DNA of 64,000 nucleotides, taken from the NCBI GenBank assembly GCA_022843225.1, contig JALHOC010000007.1, positions 1 through 64,000 of the forward strand, in the 5' to 3' direction. A program made the position numbers and the translations under genes. The notes under the pieces were generated by a model, which was not told the DNA's origin, did no database searches, and saw only the letters and a list, made by a program, of their open reading frames with translations. The DNA comes from Hyphomonadaceae bacterium. Lineage in GTDB: Bacteria > Pseudomonadota > Alphaproteobacteria > Caulobacterales > Aquidulcibacteraceae. Shown one piece after another: positions 51,030-63,746 of the stretch (within the stretch, counting starts at the first letter, position 1; each line of letters starts with the position of its first letter).

Positions 51030-52967
51030 CTAGCTGGCGCGGCGAAGGTCAGGTGGGGTCGCTTCGCCAGTGAGCGCGGCCAGCGCTTCGGGGAGGCTCA
51101 TAAGCGTCTGCGCCTCGCCGCCCAGGCGGCGCAGGGCGACCGAGCCCTGTTCCGCCTCCTTGCGCCCGACAACCGCGATGGCCGGGACCTTCGCCAAGGA
51201 GTGTTCGCGCACCTTATAGCCCACCTTCTCATTGCGCAGATCGAGTTCAACGCGCAGCCCGGCCGCACGCATTTTGGCGGCGACTTCCTTGGCGTAGCTG
51301 TCGGCGTCCTGCGTGATTGTGGCCACCACCACCTGCACAGGGGCGAGCCACATCGGGAACGCGCCTGCATAGTTCTCGATGATGATGCCGATAAAGCGTT
51401 CGAACGAACCGAAGATCGCGCGGTGCAGCATTACCGGCTTATGCTTGGCGCCGTCCTCGCCGACATAGTCCGCGCCCAACCGATCGGGCAGCACGTAGTC
51501 GAGCTGGATCGTGCCACAGGTCCATTCGCGCCCGATCGCGTCCTTCACGATGAAATCGAGCTTCGGCGCATAGAACGCGCCATCGCCCTCCGCGATCCTG
51601 GGCTCGATGCCAGCCTTGCGGGCAGCGTTGGCCATCATCGCCTCGGCCTTGTCCCAGAACTCGTCCGAACCTGCGCGCTTCTCTGGCCGCGTGCCTAGAT
51701 CGATGTGCGTGGCGACCAAGCCGAAATCGCCGTGCACCAGACGCACGAGTTGCAGGAACCCGGCGACTTCGTCTTCGATCTGGTCTTCGCGGCAGAAGAT
51801 GTGGGCGTCGTCTTGCGTGAACGCACGCACGCGCATGAGCCCGTGCAGCGAGCCTGATGGCTCGTAACGATGGCACGCGCCGCACTCCGCCATGCGCAGC
51901 GGCAGGTCCCGATAGCTCTTCTGACCAACCTTGAAGATTTGCACGTGGCCAGGACAGTTCATCGGCTTCAGCGAAAGCGTTTCCTCTTCCACCGTCTCGC
52001 AGACGAACATGTTCTCGCGGTACTTGTCCCAGTGGCCGGACTTCTCCCAAAACACCCGATCAAGCACTTGCGGCGTCTTCACTTCGACATACCCCGCCGC
52101 GTCGAGACGACGGCGAATGTAGGATTCGAGTGTACGCCACAGCGTCCAACCCTTGGGGTGCCAGAACACCATGCCGCGGCCTTCTTCCTGCATGTGGAAG
52201 AGATCCATCTGGCGCCCGAGTTTGCGGTGATCGCGCTTTTCGGCTTCCTCCAGGCGCGTGAGATAATCCGCGAGTTGCTTCTCATCGGCCCAGGCCGTGC
52301 CGTAAATGCGCTGGAGCTGCGCGTTCTTTTGATCGCCGCGCCAATAGGCGCCCGCAAGCTTCATCAACTTGAAGGCTTTGCCCAAGCTGCCCGTCGACGG
52401 CAGGTGCGGCCCTCGGCAGAGATCGCCCCATTTGTCGCCGTGGCTATAGATCGTGATCGGATCGCCGGGCTTGATGACTTCGTCGATGGTCTCGGCCTTG
52501 TAGATTTCACCGATCGACTTGAAGTGGGCGATTGCCGCTTCCTTTTCCCAGACCTTGCGGATGATCGGCAGATCGGCATCGACGATCTCCTTCATGCGCT
52601 TCTCGATCTTCTCGAAATCGTCCGTAGAGAACGGCTCCTCGCGCGCGAAATCGTAGTAAAAACCATCCTCCGTCACCGGGCCGAACGTCACTTGCGTGCC
52701 GGGAAACAGCTCCTGCACCGCTTGCGCCAGCACGTGCGCCGCATCGTGGCGCAGCACTTCCAGGCCGTCGGCGCTATCGCGCATGACGAGTTCGAATGTG
52801 CCGCCGCCTTCGAGCGGCCGCGTCAAATCCCACCAAGCGCCATCGATCTTGGCGGCGACGACCTTTTTGGCGAGCGATTTCGAAATGCCTTCCGCCACCG
52901 CGAGCGGCGTTGCGCCGTCCTCGTAGCTGCGCTCGGCCCCATCGGGAAATTTGAGAGAAATGCTCAT
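51030..52967 (-). CDS. thrS: Threonyl-tRNA synthetase
   Basis: 645 residues with the full domain set: TGS domain ([20 protein letters not shown]), editing domain, class II catalytic core with zinc ligands around [10 protein letters not shown], motif 2 [35 protein letters not shown] (in pieces) and the anticodon-binding C-terminal domain. It charges tRNA-Thr. Its ATG overlaps the yidD stop (4 bp). Confidence 0.98.
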   Translation of the reverse strand: MSISLKFPDGAERSYEDGATPLAVAEGISKSLAKKVVAAKIDGAWWDLTRPLEGGGTFELVMRDSADGLEVLRHDAAHVLAQAVQELFPGTQVTFGPVTEDGFYYDFAREEPFSTDDFEKIEKRMKEIVDADLPIIRKVWEKEAAIAHFKSIGEIYKAETIDEVIKPGDPITIYSHGDKWGDLCRGPHLPSTGSLGKAFKLMKLAGAYWRGDQKNAQLQRIYGTAWADEKQLADYLTRLEEAEKRDHRKLGRQMDLFHMQEEGRGMVFWHPKGWTLWRTLESYIRRRLDAAGYVEVKTPQVLDRVFWEKSGHWDKYRENMFVCETVEEETLSLKPMNCPGHVQIFKVGQKSYRDLPLRMAECGACHRYEPSGSLHGLMRVRAFTQDDAHIFCREDQIEDEVAGFLQLVRLVHGDFGLVATHIDLGTRPEKRAGSDEFWDKAEAMMANAARKAGIEPRIAEGDGAFYAPKLDFIVKDAIGREWTCGTIQLDYVLPDRLGADYVGEDGAKHKPVMLHRAIFGSFERFIGIIIENYAGAFPMWLAPVQVVVATITQDADSYAKEVAAKMRAAGLRVELDLRNEKVGYKVREHSLAKVPAIAVVGRKEAEQGSVALRRLGGEAQTLMSLPEALAALTGEATPPDLRRAS

Positions 52968-53305
52968 GACTTGCTCGCATTTAGATCATTGTTTGGCGGC
53001 GCACGATAACCACCGCGCCAGTCGCCATACCGCCACGGGCGCCACCATGAGTTCGGCTTCAGCATCTCAGGCGCCGGATCCCAACCAGAACCGCCCCAAG
53101 GATGGCAGCGACAAAGCCGCGCGCCCGCCATCCAGCTGCCCGCCCAGGCGCCGTGCGCGCGGATCGCATCAGCGGCGTAGGACGAGCATGTCGGCAAATA
53201 GCGGCACTCCCTCCCGATCAAGGGCGAGAGCGTCCATTTGTACAATTGGATGAGCCCCAGAAGGCCCAAAGAAGGCCAGCGGTGGGCAGGCAGGCTCGGC
53301 GACAT
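52964..53305 (-). CDS. yidD: Membrane protein insertion efficiency factor YidD
   Basis: A 113-residue protein from ATG 53305: [34 protein letters not shown] and [15 protein letters not shown] (in pieces) are diagnostic of YidD, an inner-membrane-associated protein that helps YidC insert proteins. Immediately upstream of thrS with overlapping stop/start. A C-terminal extension ([14 protein letters not shown]) is longer than in E. coli. Confidence 0.93.
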   Translation of the reverse strand: MSPSLPAHRWPSLGLLGLIQLYKWTLSPLIGRECRYLPTCSSYAADAIRAHGAWAGSWMAGARLCRCHPWGGSGWDPAPEMLKPNSWWRPWRYGDWRGGYRAPPNNDLNASKS

Positions 53306-53456
53306 AATAGCGATCAGCTGAGATTGATGTTTGTGATCGGGACGAGCGTGCGGCCGCTGCGGCGCGCCCGATCTCGCGCCGCCGGCTTCAGTAGGTAGTT
53401 GTCGCCAAACCAAACATCATGAAACATCTAAGCGATTTCGCCGCGTGGCGCCAGCC

Positions 53457-53783
53457 TTACGTGGCGCTTGCAGCTTCAGCTGCAGCGCCAATCTTCGGCA
53501 TGCAGCGCACCTGGCCGAACGCGCCCCAGCATTCGGCGATAGGGCGATCATTGACCGAGATCGCATAGTGCGAGGCGACATAATAGTCGGTGTAGGTCCC
53601 GTCTTGCGAGATCTGGGCGACACCGGTTTGCAGAATGGCGCCAAGATCAAGATTGGACGCCGCCTGCTCCTGAATTTGCTGAAGCGTCGCGTCAGCGGCC
53701 TGGCGATGCTGGGCTTCAGTCGGCTTGGTGAAATAGCCAGCAACACCCGCGAGCACCAAAAGCAGCAGCAAAAAACGGAACAT
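53457..53783 (-). CDS. Hypothetical anchored or exported protein
   Basis: A 108-residue protein with an N-terminal hydrophobic signal or anchor (MFRFLLLLLVLAGVAGYF) and a small periplasmic domain with SQDGTYTDYYVASHYAIS, a pair of Cys (AECWGAFGQVRCMP) that could form a disulfide, and a low-complexity Ala tail. I do not recognise the family. Spacing from neighbours is about 150 bp below and about 65 bp above. Confidence 0.6.
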   Translation of the reverse strand: MFRFLLLLLVLAGVAGYFTKPTEAQHRQAADATLQQIQEQAASNLDLGAILQTGVAQISQDGTYTDYYVASHYAISVNDRPIAECWGAFGQVRCMPKIGAAAEAASAT

Positions 53784-53846
53784 GGAACACCCCCGGAAAA
53801 CTCTGGACGCCTTCTAGCCGATCAAACCAGCGCCCTCCAGCGCCAA

Positions 53847-54470
53847 TCAGGCCGGAACGGCCGCGCCCAAATAATTGTAGCCGGCGAAACGAGGCGTCGA
53901 GGGCAGGTACATCTCTTCCAGGCCTTCGATACGGTAGCCGCCGTCGGTAATCAGCCCAGGGATATCGCGGTTCAAATGGCAGCCGCCGGCGATGCGTTTC
54001 CAGACGGGCTCGATGGCGCGCTGTTGCCGGCGGACGGGCTCGTCCGGCGCTCGCCCATGCTCGCAGAACAAGAGCTTGCCGCCCGGCTTCAGCACGCGGC
54101 GCGCGCCAACCAGCGCAGCGACCGCATGGGGGATGGTGCAGAGGGCGTAGGTCACAAGCACCGTGTCCACACTCGCAGGCGGCAGCGATATCTGCTCAGC
54201 GCGTTCGGGCAAAATCTCGACCGGCACGCGCGCTTGTCGCGAAACGCGCCGCGCGCGCACGAGCATGCCCTCCTCGGGCTCAAGCGCAAAGACGCGGCTC
54301 ACCTTGGCGGCGTCATAATATGGCAAATTCAAACCAGATCCGAAGCCGAGTTCCAACACCACGCCCTCCGCGCGCGGCACGATCTTGCGGCGCTGATAGC
54401 TTATAGGCTTTGCGCCGCACGCGCAGTTAATGACGAATGGCAAAACGTATCTGTCGTAGACGCCCATCAT
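53847..54470 (-). CDS. Class I SAM-dependent methyltransferase
   Basis: About 207 residues from ATG 54470. Motif I VVLELGFGSGLNLPYY, post-I FALEPEEGML and the ARRVLKPGGKLLFCEHG block place it in the UbiE/Methyltransf_11 group; homologues with the MGVYDRYVLPFVINCACG start are frequent in proteobacteria. Substrate unknown. Four bp downstream of a lipoprotein gene. Confidence 0.82.
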   Translation of the reverse strand: MMGVYDRYVLPFVINCACGAKPISYQRRKIVPRAEGVVLELGFGSGLNLPYYDAAKVSRVFALEPEEGMLVRARRVSRQARVPVEILPERAEQISLPPASVDTVLVTYALCTIPHAVAALVGARRVLKPGGKLLFCEHGRAPDEPVRRQQRAIEPVWKRIAGGCHLNRDIPGLITDGGYRIEGLEEMYLPSTPRFAGYNYLGAAVPA

Positions 54471-54474
54471 GCCC

Positions 54475-54807
54475 TCATGGCGAGGTCGGCGGCAGCGCAC
54501 CGGTGCAGCGTCGATTGCGTTCTGCGTGCACTGGCGCGGCGGGATCGAGGCGCACGGTGAACACGTCAAAGCACGACGCGAACACCGACTCGGCAAACAC
54601 GCACTCATCAACCATGGCCCGATGGCTGCAGGAAAAGCCGTTCGCGCGAAGATCATCGATCATGGCTTCCGGCATCACCTCGCCATCGTAGCGCTGCGCC
54701 GCGTAGGCCGGAGCGTTCGCGAGCAACTCGTCGAACGAGAACGCTGCCCGTTCCGGCGTGCTCGCGCAGGCCGCGAGGAAAGCGAGTGCGACGAGCTCAA
54801 ACCGCAT
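54475..54807 (-). CDS. Small lipoprotein, paralogue 1 (NGFSC family)
   Basis: A 110-residue protein from ATG 54807: signal MRFELVALAFLAAC (lipobox Cys 14), then a helical domain with IDDLRANGFSC, a Cys after EC, and SCFDVFTVRL. The pattern L-x-x-N-G/D-F-x-C ... C ... C ... W/F-x-V is shared with the lipoproteins at 55880 and 56343, so the three are paralogues. Its start overlaps the end of the Fe-S scaffold gene by 11 bp. Function unknown. Confidence 0.65.
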   Translation of the reverse strand: MRFELVALAFLAACASTPERAAFSFDELLANAPAYAAQRYDGEVMPEAMIDDLRANGFSCSHRAMVDECVFAESVFASCFDVFTVRLDPAAPVHAERNRRCTGALPPTSP

Positions 54808-55228
54808 GTGCTTGCGCCTTCTCCAACGCCTCAACCGCCGCATCGAAGGCAAGCATGGTCGAGGCATGACGGGGGGGATAATCCTTCACGCCTTCGAGGT
54901 GACGCAACTCCCAGAACCGCCCGCTCGGGGGCGCCGCGCCGTCCTTCAGCATCGCGCGCATGCCGTCGCGCGCATCGCGAATCTCTTTCGGCGTTGCGCC
55001 AAGCGCGTGCATGGCGAGCACTGCCGTTGCAGCCTGACCGAGCGCACACGCTTTCGGGTGCACGGCGATGGCGCTAACCACGCCGTCCTTGAGATTGAGT
55101 TCCACGGTCACCACCGAACCGCATACGCGGCTGACCTTGGTGGAAACCCCGTCCGGCGCGTTGAGGCGCCCGACATGGGGCATGTCTGCGGCCAGTTCGA
55201 GGATTCGCGGGTGGTAAAGATCGTCCAT
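54797..55228 (-). CDS. IscU/NifU-like iron-sulfur scaffold protein
   Basis: A 143-residue protein of the NifU N-terminal family: HPRILELAADMPHVGRL, then VCGSVVTVELNLKDG (first Cys), HPKACALGQAATAVLA (second Cys) and FWELRHLEGVKDYPPRHASTML. The third cluster Cys of IscU is replaced here by His (RHAST). Such divergent members are common beside yidD-type clusters in alphaproteobacteria and may act as scaffold or carrier. Divergent from the SseB-like gene. Confidence 0.85.
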   Translation of the reverse strand: MDDLYHPRILELAADMPHVGRLNAPDGVSTKVSRVCGSVVTVELNLKDGVVSAIAVHPKACALGQAATAVLAMHALGATPKEIRDARDGMRAMLKDGAAPPSGRFWELRHLEGVKDYPPRHASTMLAFDAAVEALEKAQAHAV

Positions 55229-55312
55229 GCGCCATTATGTGGCCTTCCTGGCGCGCCAAGCAAATACAGGCGCTTGACCCTTTCGGCTCACCACGCGCCA
55301 CTCGGACCGATC

Positions 55313-55900
55313 ATGACCAAAGCCCCACTGCGCCTTTGCTTTCTCTCGCTCGCCCTGGCTGCGATACCGTTCGCGGCCCAGGGGCAAACGCCGCTGCCCG
55401 CGCCCGAAACCGCGCCCCCGGCCGCCGAAACACCCGTTGCCGCGCCTGGCATTCGCCTGAATGAGGACGGCGCGAATGTCGCGCCGGCGCGTCCGCGCCC
55501 GGTCCTGGTTCCGATCGAGCCAGCCAACGCCTTGGAGCGCACATTCATCGCCGCACTCGACAATCCCGAGTTCCGCCCGATCTTTCGCCGCCAATTGCTC
55601 GACCTCAACGTGGCTTTGGTGGTGGCGTCCGCGGAAGCCAACGCGCCCCCGCTTGAGGTTGAGGTCAGCGAAGGCCGGCGCGCCAGCTTCATCTTCACGA
55701 GTTCCGAGCGCGTCGACCAGGTGATGGGGCCGAATACACCACGCCAAGTGATGACAGGCCGCGCCGCGCTAGAAAGGCTGCGCGGCAAGAACATCGTGCT
55801 CAATCCGCGTCTGATGCCGATGCTGACGCTCGAGCCCGAAGATATCGTCGCGTATCTGGCCGCGCCCGTGCCGCGCGCCTCAGCCGGGCCCGCCCAATAA
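55313..55900 (+). CDS. SseB-like protein with export signal
   Basis: 195 residues from ATG 55313. A signal peptide (LCFLSLALAAIPFAAQGQ) and a Pro/Ala-rich linker precede an SseB N-terminal-type domain: FIAALDNPEFRPIFRRQLLD, FIFTSSERVDQVMGP, ALERLRGKNIVLNPRLMP and LEPEDIVAYL. SseB domains usually occur in cytoplasmic proteins linked to serine metabolism or secretion; an exported version is uncommon. Its 3' end overlaps the convergent lipoprotein gene by 21 bp. Confidence 0.72.
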   Translation: MTKAPLRLCFLSLALAAIPFAAQGQTPLPAPETAPPAAETPVAAPGIRLNEDGANVAPARPRPVLVPIEPANALERTFIAALDNPEFRPIFRRQLLDLNVALVVASAEANAPPLEVEVSEGRRASFIFTSSERVDQVMGPNTPRQVMTGRAALERLRGKNIVLNPRLMPMLTLEPEDIVAYLAAPVPRASAGPAQ

Positions 55901-56338
55901 GCCATCGCCGCCGCAGCGGCGGTCATAGATCGCGCGCGAGCGTGCGAGCACGCCGTTGCCTTCAGTATCTCGCAAATGCACTTGCCAGGTATGGGTGCAG
56001 CCATCGACCGTAACAGTCTTGCGACAAATCTGATCCGGCGGATCGCCACGTCCCGCGCTGTCGCGATTGGCGGCGCAGGTGAAGTCGTTCCGGCGCAGAT
56101 CGGCGCTCACAGCGCCAAGGTCCAACCCCGCCGCATATCGACCCGCGACTTCACGCTCGAAGTGCTGCGCCACGGCGGTTGGCGCTGCGCGGTGCCAATC
56201 GCCAAGGTTTATCGACGCCGAAGGAATCGCGCCCACCGCACTGCGGCCGCTCGGCGTGCTGTCCGGCAGCGTTGCGCAGGCGCTGAGGAACATGGCGGCG
56301 CTCAACCCAGACCAGACCCAGACCTTGCTCATTGTCAT
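55880..56338 (-). CDS. Small lipoprotein, paralogue 2 (NDFTC family)
   Basis: A 152-residue protein: signal ending FLSAC (Cys 21), then WHRAAPTAVAQHFEREVAGRYAAGLDL, SADLRRNDFTC, QICRKTVTVDGCTHTWQVHLRD. The cysteine order and spacing match the neighbouring lipoproteins at 54475 and 56343. Only 4 bp separate it from the next lipoprotein on the same strand, so they form an operon. Function unknown. Confidence 0.65.
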   Translation of the reverse strand: MTMSKVWVWSGLSAAMFLSACATLPDSTPSGRSAVGAIPSASINLGDWHRAAPTAVAQHFEREVAGRYAAGLDLGAVSADLRRNDFTCAANRDSAGRGDPPDQICRKTVTVDGCTHTWQVHLRDTEGNGVLARSRAIYDRRCGGDGLLGGPG

Positions 56339-56342
56339 ACCC

Positions 56343-56795
56343 CTAACGCGCGCCGAGGCACATCACGTCGAAACCGGCGATTGGTTCCGGACGCGCAGGC
56401 TCAACCACAACATACCAATCAAACGCGCATTCGCGCTCCATGATTTCGATGCGGCACTGCAGGCGCGCGCCATCGGCGCAGGCAAAGCCGTTGGCCTCAA
56501 GGTTCGCCTTCGTCTCTGGAACAGACAAATCCAGGAAACGCGCGCGCATCTGGGTTTGAAAGGCCTGGCCATACTGAACGGGATCGGCTTGCCGCCATTG
56601 CCCGAAATCGACGCCGCCTGGCCCGCGGCCTTCCGGTGGCGCTACGCTGCCCGCACGCGCGACTGCGTTTGGGGGCGGCGGCGCTGTGCCGCGCTCAACC
56701 GGGAAGGGCGAAGGCCCGCTCTCAGCTTCTGGCGGCATCCCACCGGACGCGCACGCCGCTAAAGCCGCCACGATCGCAAACACCAGTAAGCGCAT
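56343..56795 (-). CDS. Small lipoprotein, paralogue 3 (NGFAC family)
   Basis: About 150 residues from ATG 56795: signal MRLLVFAIVAALAAC (lipobox Cys 15), a Pro/Gly-rich linker (ERGTAPPPPNAVARAG), then FGQWRQADPVQYGQAFQTQM, KANLEANGFAC, LQCRIEIMERECAFDWYVVVE and a final Cys. It is the longest-linker member of the three-paralogue group and the first gene of the pair. Confidence 0.65.
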   Translation of the reverse strand: MRLLVFAIVAALAACASGGMPPEAESGPSPFPVERGTAPPPPNAVARAGSVAPPEGRGPGGVDFGQWRQADPVQYGQAFQTQMRARFLDLSVPETKANLEANGFACADGARLQCRIEIMERECAFDWYVVVEPARPEPIAGFDVMCLGAR

Positions 56796-56869
56796 GATTT
56801 GTCCTTGTCCCGACGCTGGCTTAGGGCGACGATCTCGGACCGGCAAGCCCGGCGCGGCGGGAGAGGCTT

Positions 56870-60706
<3,837 letters not shown>

Positions 60707-60819
60707 CCGCTGGCCTCTTCTAGCTCAGAACTCAAGGCTGCGCCGAAGCGCCACCGGCTGATACAGGATGATCCGCGCGCCGCAAAGCGTCTGCGGCTGT
60801 GGAGTGAGGCCTTTTGGCG

Positions 60820-61749
60820 TTAGCCTACCGCAGCGGCCATGGGCATGGGCGCGGCGCGCACGGGCTCAGCGGCCTCGTTCTCCCAGCGCCAGGCTTCCGG
60901 GGTATCCAGAAGAGCCCGCACCAGGCGCGCATTCAGGGCATGACCCGGCTGGTCCGCCACAAAGCGGCCACAAATGGGCGCGCCCACCAGCGACAAATCG
61001 CCAATGGCGTCGAGAAGCTTGTGACGGACGAACTCGTCCTCGAAGCGAAGCCCTTCCGGGTTCACAATGCGCCCGCCATCGACAACGACCGCGTTCTCCA
61101 TCGAGGCGCCCCGGCCCAGGCCCGCGGCGCGTAGCCGCTCGACATCGGAGAGGAAGCCGAACGTCCGCGCGTCAGCGATTTCGGTAAGAAACGAATCTGG
61201 CGTCAGGCGCACGCGCCGACGCTGCACCCCAATGGCTCGATCGGCGAAGCGAATGGTCACGTCGAGATCGAGGCCGTCAAAACCGTCGGCAGGCAAGAGC
61301 GCCGCGCTCTTAGCGCCCATGCGCACTTCAATCGGCTCCAGGATGCGCACCACGCGTTGCGGGGCGCTCTGGGCTTTCACCCCAGCATTCATGAGGACTT
61401 GCACGAACGGCGCGGACGAACCGTCAAGGATAGGGATTTCGGGGCCCTCAACTTCAACATTGAGGTTGTGTATGCCGAGCCCCACGCAGGCCGACATCAG
61501 ATGCTCAACAGTCGAAACCTCGACGCCGTAGCTATTGCACAAAGTGGTCGCGTTGCGGGTCGCGCCAACGCTGTCAGCGTGAGCGCGGATGCTGTTGTCC
61601 ACATCCCGAACGTCCGAACGGAAAAAGGTGATGCCGCTGTTCACAGGGGCCGGCGTCAGCGCCAAACGCACATGCGAACCCGAGTGGACCCCAACCCCGG
61701 CGCACATAGCCGGGCCGGCAATCGTATGTTGGCGACGCAATACTGGCAC
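60820..61749 (-). CDS. lpxC: UDP-3-O-acyl-N-acetylglucosamine deacetylase
   Basis: A 309-residue zinc deacetylase and the first committed enzyme of lipid A synthesis. Motifs: GVHSGSHVRLAL, VEHLMSACVGLGI (His 83), DGSSAPFV and EFVRHKLLDAIGDLSL (zinc His and catalytic Asp), then a late His in ADQPGHALNA. Full length. About 110 bp upstream of bamD on the same strand; the usual ftsZ neighbour is not present on its other side. Confidence 0.97.
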   Translation of the reverse strand: MPVLRRQHTIAGPAMCAGVGVHSGSHVRLALTPAPVNSGITFFRSDVRDVDNSIRAHADSVGATRNATTLCNSYGVEVSTVEHLMSACVGLGIHNLNVEVEGPEIPILDGSSAPFVQVLMNAGVKAQSAPQRVVRILEPIEVRMGAKSAALLPADGFDGLDLDVTIRFADRAIGVQRRRVRLTPDSFLTEIADARTFGFLSDVERLRAAGLGRGASMENAVVVDGGRIVNPEGLRFEDEFVRHKLLDAIGDLSLVGAPICGRFVADQPGHALNARLVRALLDTPEAWRWENEAAEPVRAAPMPMAAAVG

Positions 61750-61868
61750 GCTTTGTCCCCCTAAGGGCAGGTTTGGGCCCCCCGACCCTGGTTTTCTCTA
61801 GGCGCCGCCAACGCGTCCAACAACACACGTTGCGTTACTGTTTGTGACCGTTAACGAGTGGGGCTGAA

Positions 61869-63584
61869 ATGGGCCCCGAACGACCCTCCCCGCTGAGCGC
61901 TGAAGCCTTGCTCGCGCACGCCGAAACCGGTGGTCCCGGCGCGGCGCTGGCGGCGCGCCGCGCCGCCATTTTAGCCGAACACTACGATCTCGATTTGGCC
62001 CGGCGCGCCCTGAACCTCGCGATTAGTCTGGACCCGATGGATCCCTCGCCGCGCCTGGGGCTGGCGCGGCTTCATGCGGAGGCCGGCGATCTGGATGGCG
62101 CGCGTAACGAGGCGGCAGCCGTCCTGCGAGACGGCATAGACCAGGCTGCGCGCGCCCGGGCTGCATATTTCTTGGGAGAACTCGCACGCCTGCAGGGAGA
62201 AAGCGGAGAAGCGCGAAGCCATTTCGACGCCGTTCTGCGGATCGAAGACGCGCTGCTTGCGGGCAATCGCAGCGACCCCACGGCGGCGCGCTGGTATGCG
62301 AGGGCGCGCGGCCGCATCGCCGAACTTGACGCCGAAGCTGGCGAGATGGCGCGCGCGCGCGGCGGCGCGGAAGGCGCACTCGCCATGTTGCGCGCAGCCG
62401 CCGCTCAAGTGGGAGAGCCTCCTGTCCTGGCCGCCGACATCGCAGACGCCGAAGTCAGGCTGGCGGCTTTAGAGTTGGATGCGTCCAAGCCCGCATCCGC
62501 CCGCCGACGCCTCGGCGAAGCCATCGGCCGCTACGAGGCGCTGGCCGTCACGGAGAAGACTGAACTGCATTGGCGGTCGGCTTTGGCGCACGCTTGGGCG
62601 CTCGCCGCCGAGGCCGATTTCGCACGCGGCGCTGGCGACCATGCCCGCGACGCGATGGACAAAGCGCTGCAGGTGCGCGTGCGCCTGGCGGCCGCTGATC
62701 CGCGCGAAGGCTGGGCGCTGGCGGGTCTCTGGCGTACGCGCGGGGCGCTTCGCGCTGCGCTCGGCGATCATGTGGTCGCTTCGGACTCCCTCGCACAAGC
62801 CCGCGCATTGGCGCAGCAGCTCGCCACGCGCGACGCAGGCGCGGAAGCTCCCGCCCGTTTCCTCGTTCACACGCTACTTGAGCAAGCCGATCAAGCGGTA
62901 AGAAGCGGCGTCTCCGATCTCGCGCTGGACGCTGCGAACACCGCACGCGCCCTCGCGGAGACCCGCACCAACGACACGCTCGCAAACCCGGACTGGCTCG
63001 CGCTCGCGGCAGCGGCGTGGGATCGGCTGGGCGAGTGCGCCCGGCTTGCAGGCTCAACGAGCCCCATGCTGGACGCCTTCGCGCGCGCGGTCGAATTCCG
63101 CCGTCTCGCGGCTGCGAGGGACACGAGCACCGACCGGCAGCGCGGCCTTGCCGCAGCTTTGGTCAAATACGGAGAGGCCGCCTTAGCGGCGACCCAGAAC
63201 GAAACCAGCCGCGCGGCCTTCAGCGAAAGCGCCTCGATCCGGCTGCGGCTCGCGGAGGCTTCTCCGGGCGACGCGCGCGCGGCGTTGTCCGTCGCGGCGG
63301 CGTTGGAGCGGCTCGGCATTGCAGCTATGGCGCTGGGGGACCGCGCCTCGGCGCGCGCGGCCTGGGAGGACGAACTCATCCTCGCGGAGCAGATTTTTCC
63401 AGACGAGCGCGCCCTCGATGGCATCCGCTTTCGCGCCATCGTCGAAGGCCATCTCGCGGGCGCTGGCGGCGCACAAGCTGAAGACCACCGGCGCGCGGCT
63501 CTGGCGCGGTTCGACACTCTGGCCCAAGCTGGCGCTCTCACGGAGCGCGAAGCAGCGCTGCGCCGGAAGCTCTGGGGCGGATAG
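61869..63584 (+). CDS. TPR-like repeat protein
   Basis: A 571-residue Ala/Arg-rich helical protein without signal peptide. TPR-type units are visible in the first third (ARRALNLAISLDPMDPSPRLGLARL, ARAAYFLGELARLQGESGEA) and similar degenerate units continue to the end. It probably acts as a scaffold. No partner can be named; it is divergent from lpxC and convergent with the microprotein gene. Confidence 0.72.
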   Translation: MGPERPSPLSAEALLAHAETGGPGAALAARRAAILAEHYDLDLARRALNLAISLDPMDPSPRLGLARLHAEAGDLDGARNEAAAVLRDGIDQAARARAAYFLGELARLQGESGEARSHFDAVLRIEDALLAGNRSDPTAARWYARARGRIAELDAEAGEMARARGGAEGALAMLRAAAAQVGEPPVLAADIADAEVRLAALELDASKPASARRRLGEAIGRYEALAVTEKTELHWRSALAHAWALAAEADFARGAGDHARDAMDKALQVRVRLAAADPREGWALAGLWRTRGALRAALGDHVVASDSLAQARALAQQLATRDAGAEAPARFLVHTLLEQADQAVRSGVSDLALDAANTARALAETRTNDTLANPDWLALAAAAWDRLGECARLAGSTSPMLDAFARAVEFRRLAAARDTSTDRQRGLAAALVKYGEAALAATQNETSRAAFSESASIRLRLAEASPGDARAALSVAAALERLGIAAMALGDRASARAAWEDELILAEQIFPDERALDGIRFRAIVEGHLAGAGGAQAEDHRRAALARFDTLAQAGALTEREAALRRKLWGG

Positions 63585-63586
63585 CG

Positions 63587-63667
63587 CTATTTCTTGGCGG
63601 TTTTCTTGTCGCCTTCTTTCTTGGGTTTGCGCTTTTCCTTGTTGGAACGCATCTGACCTTTAGCCAT
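63587..63667 (-). CDS. 26-residue Lys-rich microprotein
   Basis: An ATG-started ORF encoding MAKGQMRSNKEKRKPKK followed by EGDKKTAKK. Very basic, no hydrophobic segment. Short proteins starting MAKGQ-RSNKE-KPKK are conserved in alphaproteobacteria and sit upstream of various genes, so this is likely real, although it is below normal length cut-offs. It might bind RNA or ribosomes (inference from charge). 79 bp upstream of it (in the minus-strand direction, towards rpiA) no other gene begins. Confidence 0.72.
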   Translation of the reverse strand: MAKGQMRSNKEKRKPKKEGDKKTAKK

Positions 63668-63746
63668 GGCCTCGTCTCCGGTTGAGCGACGCGCGAAATG
63701 TGCGTGCTTTGCTCGCTCTTGTCGAGTGACGTTGGTGAAGGGCGCT

